Source of the DNA: Nectonema munidae
Taxonomy: Eukaryota > Nematomorpha > Nectonematoida > Nectonematidae
Assembly (NCBI GenBank): GCA_030549495.1
Contig: JAUIRK010001009.1
Span: forward strand, 248,001 to 312,000
Direction of reading: 5' to 3'
DNA: 64,000 nucleotides
Part shown: positions 10,957 through 20,889 of the stretch, piece after piece
Layout: each line of letters opens with the position of its first letter
Numbering within the stretch: position 1 is the stretch's first letter
Made by a program: the position numbers and the translations under genes
Notes under the pieces: model-generated
Told to the model about the DNA's origin: nothing
What the model saw: only the letters and a program-made list of their open reading frames with translations
Databases searched by the model: none

Positions 10957-12086
10957 TATATATATATATATATTATTTCTAGCCATATGTAGAAGCCTGC
11001 AAAAAGCCAGCAGTACCTTATGCTGGATTTTTGCGGGTTGGCGGAAATTACACTGGTTTATCGCTGCTGCTGCGAAAGTGTAACAAAATTCTACACTTTT
11101 CTCTGAGAGTATTTGCTTTTATGGAAATACTTTCTAAGTTTGAAGAAAGCTTTGTTTTGAACTGATAGATTATACTCATATAGATATAGTATAATCTAGG
11201 GGCTAACAACAACAAGAAAATTGTAAAAACACTACAAACTATTCAATGCAATCTTGATAAAAAAAAACTAAAACATTAAATAAACATGCTATAAATTTCA
11301 ATTTTGGAATAAAAGAGTTGGTTGTTGAAATTATATTTAGTAAATATAATCAAGATATTTTTCCTAATTTGTCTATACATTAATTAACTCTTTCAGTCAA
11401 AGTAATCAATAGGGATAAACTTTTTAAGCTTTAAGTTATAGAGAATAGTTTCTTATATAGTTATGTGCTAAAAAATATTTGTCCTGTTGAAAAATTTACG
11501 CGCTGTTCCTTTTTCCTGAATTATTATATCAAATGAACCGGAAATTAAAAAAAAAGATTTTAAATATTCATTGAAAAATTTAATATTGAGACAAATAAAG
11601 TAATATGAAAAGTCTGCTCATAGATATCTGCTTTTATTAAAGTTTTTTTACATGTTAAACTAAATATTTTTTTATATACAAAAAAGATAAATTTATATTA
11701 TTATACGATAAATTATTCTAAGCATACTAAAAGTTTATATTTACAAACATATAATATCCCGCCGCTAACAATTTTAACACGGCACAGAGTTTTAGATTCA
11801 AAGTTTTTATTTTGATGTTCTCATTAACTACCTTAGAATCAATTCTTCATGGAAATATCATCTTTAAAATAATTTTAGGAACTATTTTTATAAAACTTAA
11901 AAAATCAAAACATTGATCGAATATTTTTGAGCAAAAATCATTAAAAAATAACCTCTCGCAAAAATTTTAACGATATGCGTTCCTATATAAAACATAATAT
12001 AACTAGGATATCACCTGATATTTAAATGTTTTGATATAATAAGGTATAATTATAAAGAGTAAAAATCGTTATACTCAATCATCTAT
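10957..12086. other. AT-rich spacer with a strong short hairpin
   Basis: After the (TA)n run, positions about 10998-11039 form a hairpin: cctgcaaaaagccagca, an 8-base loop, then tgctggatttttgcggg. Apart from this and AT-rich filler, nothing was recognised. Confidence 0.45.
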
Positions 12087-12391
12087 CAGCGTTTTTCAAA
12101 CTTTTTTTACTGCGACCCATGGCAAGAAGCATAGTTTACATCGCGACCCATAATACTTAGGTGTAATAAGACAAACTCTGAGCAATACGTACATTTATTT
12201 AACATCGACAATTTATATATATTTTTTTTATGATCTGCACATCGCTTTATTTATTTGTATGAATAAAATATTAATACTTTTAGATTTTCTTCACTTTGCT
12301 CTCCCTTGATGTCCCTTCTTTTTTGCCACGACCCATTTTATTTTTCACGCGACCCACTGAAGGGTCGGGACCCACAGTTTGAATAACGCTA
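12087..12391. mobile_element. hAT-type MITE, 305 bp
   Basis: The left end CAGCGTTTTTCAAACT and the inverse of the right end, TAGCGTTATTCAAACT, are terminal inverted repeats. Both are followed by the gacccA/gggtcg pattern common in hAT MITEs. ATCTAT lies directly outside each end (12081-12086 and 12392-12397), a partial target-site duplication. There is no coding capacity. Confidence 0.65.
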
Positions 12392-13366
12392 ATCTATATA
12401 ATAATCTATATTTGAGTCATTATTATTAATTTTATCTTATAGACGACAATATATAAAATAATATTATAAAAATGAAAACAAACCCAATATTTCAGAATAT
12501 ATTGAAAAATTAAATAATCTGAAGAGATACATTAGATTGTTATAATTGATAAAGCAATGGCTCTATCAGTAGAAAATTAAATTTAATTGAAAAATAAAAT
12601 TAAATTAATGAAGCTCTTAAAATACTATAAATGTTTTACGTTAGATTTAAAAAAATTTATACCAAGATAAAGGAAAATTTTCAAACGGGTTGAATTCTCT
12701 AAAATTTATTTATAAATAGTAACATTAAAAATAGCTAAAATTTTATTTAAATTAAGATTAATATAGAATATAAACTAAAAAAATTTACCTCAACATAAAA
12801 ATAATTCTTTGATATAAAACTTAATCGAAAAGAGAATCTATAAAAATAATTTATAATAAAAAATATTTTATAAACAAGAACTACTTTTGAAATTTATAGT
12901 GAACAAATAAAAATTAAGTAATTTATGGAGGTCATTTAGTATATTTAATTTTCTACCCAAAGTAAGTTTTTTTGCAAAACAATAAAAAAGTTACCCAACA
13001 CAATCTAATAAAAATCGGCGATTGATGTAAGTCATAACTAAAAATAAATCAATTTGGAATCTTTTAATGTATAAATTTACAAGTTTCTATAGAAATGAGA
13101 AAGCAACAAACTCCCAGAATAATACCTATGAGAATTCCTTGCTCACTTATAAATTGATTTGTAACAAACTGCTTTTTCTATACTACACAACTTTTGTACT
13201 GCTATTGATTTTTTCTGTTTTAATTCTTTCACATGTTTTTTGTTTATTATAAATATTTTGTTTCTTTTTGACTAACTGTTTAGATTTGTTGTGTATATGA
13301 ATAAATTCTTCTTCTTATAAAATTAAATTTTTTTATATAAGGAAATAAAAATTAAAACTTTATTTG
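12392..13366. other. AT-rich spacer, nothing recognised
   Basis: This is strongly A+T-rich DNA with no supported gene or repeat. The short open frame at 13067-13252 (plus) has no family resemblance. Confidence 0.4.
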
Positions 13367-13530
13367 AAATCAATTTCTATTAATATTAATTTTTCACCAC
13401 TTTGGTCTTTTTCACATAAACACAACGGTTAAATGTTAGACCTTTTGCTAAAGACTCCATGCATTTAACGGTTGTGTTTATGTGAAGAAGACCAGATTGT
13501 TCAAAAATTTATACTGATGGAAATCGATTT
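13367..13530. repeat. Imperfect palindrome, MITE-like, about 165 bp
   Basis: Two arms of about 70 bases pair around a 25-base centre. The inner 25 bases (tcacataaacacaacggttaaatg and inverse) are nearly perfect and the outer half is about 75 per cent. It may be a small MITE or a hairpin-forming relic. No target duplication could be read. Confidence 0.55.
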
Positions 13531-13650
13531 GAATATCGATTAGGAAAAGATTTGATCATTCAACTTTAATTCATGCTTTTTGATGTTTCTTTTCTGTTTT
13601 TTCCTCCAAAATCATTAAAGTCATCACTCCCAGTAAAATTCATTTCATCA

Positions 13651-13830
13651 CTATCTCATTGATTGTTATTGTGTACCACTCAGCTTAACAGTTGAAGGTT
13701 AGGGGTTCGATTCTAAAAGGCTCCCAATTTTAAAAAACTGAAATCACAAATAACTGTGATTAACCATCTTCAACCATAATGCGGGTATATAGAGTTAAGG
13801 CTGAAAGTTCTTTGATATACCACTCAACCA
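13651..13830 (+). repeat. tRNA-derived SINE, family 2, copy 1
   Basis: It shares about 170 bases with the SINE at 16141-16320: gtgtaccNctcagcttaaca in the head, then the B-box region ggttcgattc, then the body around ctgtgattaaccatctt. The acceptor-like 5' stem seen in copy 2 is eroded here. Confidence 0.65.
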
Positions 13831-13879
13831 TCTCGATATTATGTTCTGATTTTCTCTCTATATTATAAAGCTGTAAGGA

Positions 13880-14651
13880 ATGTGATAAAAGTAATTCTAA
13901 TGATGCTTATGGGCTTTCTATTTTCCACATCAAGCCTATACTTAATGTTATTAATCCATTTTTAAGACTTGGATATAATATTTGTTTAAAGTATTGTGTT
14001 TTCCCGGACAATTTTAAACTCAGTGCAGTACATCCTGTTTTTAAAAAGGCGCTAGAGAAGACATTAATAACTATCGCACGATATCAATTATTCCGGTTCT
14101 GTCTAAAATTTTTGAAAAGCTACTTAATATTCAATTGCACTCATACTTTAATTCTAATAATCTATTTTATCCTCTTCAGTTCGGTTTTCGTAAGAATTAC
14201 AACATCCTGTCACTACTTACACATTATATAGATAACATTTTGAACACTCTTGAGTCCAATGAAGGAATGCTTTCACTGTTCTTAGATTTTAGTAAAGCTT
14301 CTGATAATCTTTCACACCAAATTTTATTTGATAAACTGTCTCTCTATGGAGTGAAAAGAAATTCCTTGCTTCTAATCAAATCTTATTTGCTTAATCGCCA
14401 GCAGTATGTAACTTTGAATAAATTAAAGTCTAACGTTTCTACCATTAATATGGGGGTTCCTCAGTATTCTATTCTAGGCCCTCTATTATTCCTGATTTTA
14501 TAAATGATATGCATGTATCTAATTACTCGCTGAAGTTTTATTGTTTTGCTGATGATGTGACAATAAACATCTCCTTTTGTATGGCAAATCCACCCAAAAG
14601 TATGGAATTTTTCAACGATTATCTTAGGCCATTATTTGAATGGTGTACTCA
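13880..14651 (+). mobile_element. CR1/jockey-group LINE fragment, reverse transcriptase domain
   Basis: RT pieces in order are PVFKK and an NNYR-type region near 14050, QFGFRKNYN, motif A LFLDFSKASDNLSHQ, motif B GVPQYSILGPLLFL and motif C FADD near 14545. The catalytic FADD is kept. Motif A has lost the usual F-D-T-V-D-H wording, and motif B has Y in place of the usual G. Frames change upstream of 14135 and a stop follows LFLIL, so it is dead. The endonuclease and C-terminus are absent. The right end is cut where family A copy 2 begins. Confidence 0.7.
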
Positions 14652-15162
14652 AAATAGCTTTTAAACTATTTTTGAATGATGCTGAGAAAAATGAAATAAT
14701 GCAATCTTAATTTATTGTTTTATTTTTGTTTGCACAATTATAACTTCATTTTATACCCTTGCCCTGAATCAATCACATTTTTTCATATAAACATCGCAGG
14801 GTGTCTAGTAGACTCTTTGCCTTCAGAATACATTCACTCATATAAAACTATCTAAACTTCAGTTATTCTACCCCCACCCCCAACAATTTTCGATTTTTTT
14901 AAACTAGTGTATATTCTGCAAATTTAATTAAAATATTTTTGCTGGAAGTATAGTATTTAAATTCACCAAATTTGTAAAAAAATATAAAGTAGTCTTATAA
15001 ATTTAGGACTTTAGGTATGCGCTGAATACACTCTATTTTAAAGGATTGCTTGAATATTTGGTCTCCCGTGGTATTTCCAGACCAGTAATTTTGAAAATTG
15101 CAACAAAAAATTTTGCTCCCCCCCCCCCCCCCAATAATTTCGAGGATGTGCGCCCCTGGACT
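14652..15162 (+). repeat. Repeat family A, copy 2 (partial)
   Basis: It starts at the shared tagcttttaaacta stretch, lacks the middle of the family (including the TATA-like segment), resumes at ccctgaatcaatcac, and ends at the family boundary gaggatgtgcgcccctg. A run of 15 C lies at 15118-15132 just inside that end. It interrupts or abuts the LINE fragment before it. Confidence 0.6.
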
Positions 15163-15545
15163 ACATGTGTATTTTTTTCAAAATTTTGCAACAAAACATG
15201 TAAAAATCGATATAAACCAATTAGTAAGTATCAAAAAATATATATAACTCACTCTACCAAAGAAATTGAGTTTGGTGTTTTCTGCGACAATTGTCGCAGT
15301 GTCGTCTTGTTAAAATATAGAATATGTCGAATGATGTGTGTCGCTGAATAGCACGAAACCAAACATTATATGAATTGTCAATCATGTCAAATTGACATTG
15401 ATAACCTTGCTTAGGGATAATAAACAATTGAATATATAGATGTACTGGTTATAGAAGAATAAATATTCACCGTATACAGAGCCGTGTATATGCAGGCGCA
15501 TGTTCGTAAAGCTAGTATATAAGTGAACTTGTACGTATATGAAGC
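15163..15545. other. Spacer, nothing recognised
   Basis: No gene or repeat could be identified between the end of family A copy 2 and the 39-bp minisatellite. Confidence 0.35.
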
Positions 15546-15835
15546 GTTTTAGAGTTAGGAAAACGGGAAAAGTGCTTAATTTTAGAGTTAGAGTTAGGTA
15601 AATTAGAAGAATGCTTAAAATTAGAGTTAGAGCTAGGTATATTAGAAGAGTGCTTGAACTTAGAGTTAGAGTTAGGTATATTAGAAGAGTGCTTAAACTT
15701 AAGTTAGAAAAACTGGAAGAGTGCTTAATTTTAGAGTTAGAATTAGGTAAATTAGAAAAGTGCTCAAACTTTGACTTAGAGTTAGGTATATTAGATGAGT
15801 GCTTAAACTTAGAGTTAGAGTTAAGGAAAATCTCA
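15546..15835 (+). repeat. 39-bp minisatellite, seven units
   Basis: The anchor tgctt occurs at 15573, 15612, 15651, 15690, 15722, 15761 and 15800, a 39-base period with one 32-base step. The unit is close to tgcttaaacttagagttagagttaggtatattagaagag. Because 39 is a multiple of three and the unit has few stops, open frames run through it on both strands (15611-15871 plus; 15382-15912 minus). They look like repeat artefacts, though one plus frame reads as an amphipathic LELELGKLEE pattern. Confidence 0.8.
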
Positions 15836-16140
15836 AGAGCACTCCGTTTGCCAATTTTCAAATTTTTTTGATTTGAATACTCAAGATAATTGATAATAAG
15901 GCATAACATCAAAAACCTTCCTAAGTCGTATTAGCTAATTTATGTGCACTAATGGTTACTTGATACAAATATGTTATTGATTTTATTTTATTAGCTCTCC
16001 TATGTAAAATATACTAACTCCTTTTTTACTTTTTTTTAATTTTTTTTTATTTATTAGACTCTTTTTTGATTATGTCTCGCTGTGTTTGAACAAAGTTGAT
16101 AATTTTTGTTATATTTGTGGAGAAATAACTGAATTTGAAA

Positions 16141-16320
16141 GGAGCCTCAATGGTTGTTAAGGTGTACCTCTCAGCTTAACAGTTGAAGGTCAGGTGTTTG
16201 ATCCCCAAGGCTCCCAACTCTTAAAAACAAATCCACAAAAGCTGTGATTAACCATCTTAAGCATAATGCGAGCATATAGCCTTACGGCTGAATGTGCTTT
16301 GATATCTCCAACCAACCTAC
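16141..16320 (+). repeat. tRNA-derived SINE, family 2, copy 2, with target duplication
   Basis: The first 74 bases fold like a tRNA: GGAGCCT at 16141-16147 pairs perfectly with AGGCTCC at 16208-16214, and a T-arm-like GTTTGATCC sits before it. A body with ctgtgattaaccatctt follows. The element is flanked by ATTTGAAA (16133-16140 and 16321-16328); the wider match is 10 of 12 bases. It is inserted in the coding part of a Chapaev-like transposon. The head is too irregular in the D and anticodon arms to be called a working tRNA gene. Confidence 0.75.
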
Positions 16321-16948
16321 ATTTGAAACCCAAAAGCATTCCATTACTAATTTGGAAAGCTAATTTTTTGTATTTTGGATGTCATATCTGCCATCAGAAC
16401 CTCTCTCTAAGGCTGTTTATGTCGAGGTGGAGAATGAGGTTGAGCTTTGATTCTCTTATAAAATGCCTCATAAGACACATGCGTCTCTTACAACCTCTGA
16501 ACAGTAAGTATGCCTTCACGTGGCGGGATTGTTTAAAACTAAATGATCTGGAGGCGAAAGCGAGTGACAGGCGCTTTAACCTAAAGCTCCGTGTAGAACA
16601 AACTCGATAGCCTTGGTTGGCTCTTTTTCTAGGAGAAAATAACTCCGATTCAAAATTACCACTGCCTTGTGGGTTTAGTACTTGATTGTATAAAGGCTAA
16701 AGGTTTCCAGTCCTCAATACAAATACTGGTTGGCGCCAGGAAGGGCATCCGGTCATAAAAATCACGCTCCAAAATAACATTATGCAACAACAACTCAAAT
16801 ACTACGGATAATTATGTTCTCAGTTGCTTAACCTCCGGGTAACTGGGGCAAATAGAGTCACGGGGAAGGAGTTTTTCCCAGAGGTAAGTACAAGAAGACT
16901 CATGACGGACCCTGGTAAAGCCCATTGGGAGCCCAGGATTCCTAAATT

Positions 16949-17719
16949 TTGTCCCTTAGAAAGCCAATGAAATTACACAGATTTGCGTCAGCAAATGTTG
17001 GTTCCCTTGTAGGTAGAAGTGCTGAAGTGGTGAATATGCTTGTAGAAAGAAAAGTAATTGTTGCAGGTCTTCAGGAAGTGAGATATAAGAAAGAAGGCAG
17101 GCGGATGATTAGAACAGATGACCACGGATACAAATTGTACTGGATTGGAAACAAAGTAGTACACAGCGGAGTTGGTCTACTGGTTCACCAGGATTGGCTT
17201 GAAAAGATTGTCAGTGTTAGAAGAGTGTCAAGTAGAGTAATTATTATGGGGATGATTGTTTACGAAGAAGTGGTGACAATTGTATCTGCTTACGCACCCC
17301 AGGTTGGTCTTAGTTTAGAAGAAAAAGTGGAGTTTTGGGATTGTTTGACTGAAGTGATGATGAAGGTAAAGGGTAAGTGCGTTGTTTTTGGTGATTTCAA
17401 TGGACATGTTGGTAGAGATGTTGAAGGTTTCGAAGACGTTCACTGAGGTTTTGGTTTTGGAAAAAGAAATAAAGAGGAAGAAATGCTGCTAAAGTTTGCC
17501 GACAGTTTGGACCTCAAGATTGTCAATAAGGAAAAATTGATAACTTTTGATTCGGGCGTGAAAGTAAGTGTAACAGATTATATATTGGTTAGAAAAAGCG
17601 ATAAAGTTAAGGACGCGAAAGTGATTGCTGGTGAAGAAGTGATGACTCAATATAGACTGTTAGTTACGGACATGATTTTTAATCCGAAACGAACGATTAA
17701 TAGGGAAAGAAAGAGATAG
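16949..17719 (+). pseudogene. LINE endonuclease domain (AP-type), decayed
   Basis: Visible endonuclease motifs are SANVGSLVG, LQEVRY (metal-binding E), SAYAPQVG, FGDFNGHVG (D and N) and SVTDYILV. The final motif reads QYRLLVTDM, where the family has QHR; the catalytic His is replaced by Tyr. A TGA at 17444-17446 separates the first 165 codons from the rest. It belongs to the RTE LINE at 16398-19966. Confidence 0.7.
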
Positions 17720-18678
17720 TGAAAACTTGGAAACTGAAAGAGACTCGTACAAAGGAAAAGTTTGTTAGAGAAGCACAGCGTGTTCTGGAAGAGGACAATT
17801 GCTGGGATCACAAGATGAAGGTTTTATCAAATGTTATGAAAAATGTGTGCGGCGTCTCTAAATCTAAAGGAGAAAGAAAGGGTTGGTGGTGAAATGACCA
17901 GGATGTTAAGAATGCAGTTAAAAATAAGAAATCGAAATACAAAATTGGCGCAAAGTAAAAACGGGGTTAGCTAGAAAGGATTATGTGGAGAGCAGGAAAG
18001 AGGCCAAAAAGTCATTAGGAGGGCAATGACTGACGAAGTTAAAAAGTAATTAAAAGAATTTGAGACCAGAAGAAAGAATGAGAAAAGTCTTTAAAATGGC
18101 AAAACATAGCACTAGAAATAAAAAAGATATTGTTGACGTGCCTTGCATATCAGATAAAAATGGAAACAAACATCTTGATCTAGAAGACAGATTGAAAATA
18201 TGGAAAGGATACTGTGAAGAACTTTACAATAATGAAAATTCTTGGTTAATTTCTTCCAGTAACAATATTATCCAGGGTCCAGTAAGGCTAATAACATCAG
18301 AGGAGATAAAGGCCGCTATATTGAAGATGAAGCATGGTAAGTTGGCTGGCCCAAGTGGTGTACCTATTGAGGTGATTGAGATGTTCAACTTGAAAATGAG
18401 TTAGCAAAGATTGGAAATCGAATGATGAATGGAGAAAAAATGCCAGAAAGTTGGATAAAAGGCGTTTTAGTTCCGTTGTACAAGGGGATAGGCGATGCAA
18501 AGGAGTGTAAGAATTACAGAATTCTAAAAATGCTGGAGCACGGTATGAAGGTTTTGGAAAGATGTTTGAAGGTAGGATCAGAGCGAAAGTTGATATTGAT
18601 GATCTGCAAATGGGGTTTACACCAGGAAAGGGCACTATAAACGCAATTTTCATAATGAGGCAACTGATTTAGAAGTAT

Positions 18679-19365
18679 TTGAGAGTTGGAAAAGAATTGT
18701 ATATAGCGTTTGTCGATCTAGAGAAGGCTTTTGATTCAGTTCCTAGGAATGTTATACGTTGGGCATTAAGAAAGAAGGGTATACCTGAGTTTGAAGTGAA
18801 CGCAGTAATTGAAATGAATCGAGATTCAAGAACAGCAGTGCGTATCGAAGGTGAGCTTTCAGAGTGGTTTAAAATAAATGTTGGTGTTCATCAACGGTCT
18901 GTAATAAGTCTTTTGTTGTTTATCATAGTGATGGATGCTCCAAGCTCGGAAATCCCGAAAAATAATCGTGAATTTTTGTATGCTGATGATTTGGTAGTTG
19001 TAGGTGATAGTTTGGATGAGTTGAATGTTAAGTATACCGGATGGAAAAGAGCACTTGAAAGCAAAGGATTAAAAATAAATGTAGCAAAGACCAAAGGGAT
19101 GATCGTGAGTAATAAAACTAATGGTGTCAGGGAAGTGAGTAGTGTCGACCCCTGTTCATTATGTGGACTGAGGGTAATGAGAAACGCCATTTTATGTACG
19201 ACTTGTAATAAGTGTGTTCACAAAAGATGTTCCTCTATAAAGGGCTCTCTTTCTGCAGTGAGTGGCTTTGTTTGTAGAAAGTGCAAAAATGGAGACAGCG
19301 TAAGTACTCTTGTTGAAAAAGTCAAATTAGGAGATGATACGTTCGATGTTGTTGATGATTTATGA
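18679..19365 (+). pseudogene. LINE reverse transcriptase with PHD-like zinc finger
   Basis: Motif A is FVDLEKAFDSVPR, motif B is VGVHQRSVISLLLF (family HQGSVLSPLLF), and motif C is LYADDLVVV with both Asp kept, followed by GLKINVAKTK. After the RT, residues about 155-205 of this frame carry PCSLCG, CTTC, HKRC and VCRKC. This is a Cys4-His-Cys3 order like a PHD finger. The next frame (19369-19884) continues with IRLGWKKFKELTG, YGSECW and RLRWFGHVERM. A stop near 19363 splits the two. The role of the finger in the LINE is unknown to me. Confidence 0.75.
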
Positions 19366-20889
19366 TATTTGGGCGATATAATCAATTGCAACAGTGATGT
19401 TTCTAGTAGCGTAAGAGCGCGAATACGCCTAGGTTGGAAAAAGTTCAAGGAATTAACCGGCTTACTGTGTGGAAATTTTTTATCTGACAAACTAAAAGCA
19501 AGACTGTATAAAGTTTGCGTTAGAAGTACGATTTGTTACGGTTCTGAATGCTGGGTGATGAAGAAGGCTGACACGAGAAGGCTACAAACAACTGAGATGA
19601 TAATGATTAGGATGAAGACGCTGAAAGATAGGATTGCCAAGGATGTGTTGAGAAAGAAAATTGGAATTGTGGATATAGAAGTGCATTTAGAAGAGAATAG
19701 ATTACGTTGGTTTGGTCATGTCGAAAGGATGTCAGAAGGGAACGTTGTAAAGAAGATAAAAGATGAATTGATTGATGGAAAGATGAAGAGAGGAAGACCA
19801 AAGAAAGCATGGAATGAAGTGATTCACCACGATATGGAAAAAAGAAAGCTTGTGCGAAGTGATGCTAAGAAAGAAATGGCGTAGTTGTTGCAGGAAACTG
19901 GTTGACCACGACTCTTTGGGAACAATAACCAGGCCTAGAAGGCAAAATGGATAATGGATGATGATGATACCAGCTATCAGGAAAAAAATTTGACTCCTCT
20001 CATTTGCTGTAATAAATGTGCTACAAATTTACGACAATGGTTGAACCAAAAAATTTAAAAAATGCCATTTGCTGTTCCTATGATATGGCGAGAGCAAAGG
20101 AACCACATGGATGATTCTTATTTTAGCGTAGTCCCATCATTGAAAAGCCGAATTTCAAAGAAAAAAACAATTATTTCAATATCCAAATATACCTTCTGCT
20201 ACTCGTCCAGTACAACATAGTAACGAATGACCTATTCCTCAAGCTCCTGAAAATACTTTATCAGAATCAAGTGGGGATGTTGATGAATGATTTGATGATA
20301 GTGAAGCTATTGATCCAACTTTTATTGTGATTGTTTGAAAAAACCTCATGTGATGTCAGAAACAAAAATAAATGATTTAGTTAGATATCTACAACTCACT
20401 AAAAATAAAGCGAAACGTTTGCGTTTTCTACTCCAAGAATGGAATAGAACCAAATGTTAAAATTTCTTCATTCAGAAATCGTCACAAAAATTTTAATAAT
20501 TTTTTTTTTGCAAAAAGATGGTCTAATTATTTGTGACAATATTTTCAACTTGATGTCCGAAATGAAAATTGAGTACACTACTTCTGATTGGAGATGATTT
20601 ATTCATTCTTCGAAAACTAGTCTTAAGGGCGTTTTGTTGAATAACGGAAACAATAAGCCATCAGTTCCTATTACATATTCATCACAAATGAAAGAAACCT
20701 ATGAAAATTTAAAACTGAGAATATTACATTTTAAAATAAGAAAAAGGATAAGAGATTTTTTAGGCTTTTCAAGTGAAGCCAGTTAAATGTTTCGTGAGGC
20801 TACAATTGTATGAAAGTTGATGTGAAGTTGGAATGATGAAAGTCATGGGAGGTCGCAATCACTGGTGATGGATAAATCATTTAACATTG

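Larger units (their letters stand above)
16398..19966 (+). mobile_element. RTE-clade LINE, near full length (3.57 kb)
   Basis: Order: a 5' leader shared with the LINE at 26540-29577 (gaggtggagaatgaggttgagc; aggaagggcatccggtc), an AP-type endonuclease, the reverse transcriptase, a PHD-like finger, and a C-terminal block (YGSECW; RLRWFGHVERM). A short (gat)n tail then follows, the usual 3' end of RTE elements. An imperfect 14-base target duplication flanks it (16384-16397 and 19967-19980, 11 of 14 identical). The reading frame is broken by stops and frameshifts at about 17444, 17720-18060, 18405, 18640 and 19363, so it cannot be active. It is inserted in an older Chapaev-like transposon. Confidence 0.8.
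16072..20880 (+). mobile_element. Old Chapaev-like DNA transposon copy, split by a SINE and a LINE
   Basis: Three blocks in order match the protein of the element at 47681-49940. They are 16090-16140 (KVDNFCYICGEITEFE, a Cys pair), about 16329-16397 (KANFLYFGCHICHQ), and 19981-20750. The last block has CCNKCATNL, MPFAVPMIWREQRNHMDD and SLKGVLLNNGNNKPSVPI, the last of these at about 20617. The first gap is a SINE (16141-16320) and the second an RTE LINE (16398-19966), each with target duplications. Several frameshifts and stops show it is dead. The C-terminal third, with the presumed catalytic part, was not found. Terminal repeats were not located. Protein differences from the 47.7 kb copy suggest another subfamily. 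Confidence 0.65.

Noticed and set aside
15382-15912. 176-codon minus-strand open frame
   Set aside because: It is explained by the 39-bp minisatellite, whose units contain few stops; no start context or conserved domain.
16141-16214. Possible functional tRNA gene
   Set aside because: The acceptor stem is perfect, but the D and anticodon arms do not fold well and a SINE body plus target duplications follow, so it is called a SINE head.
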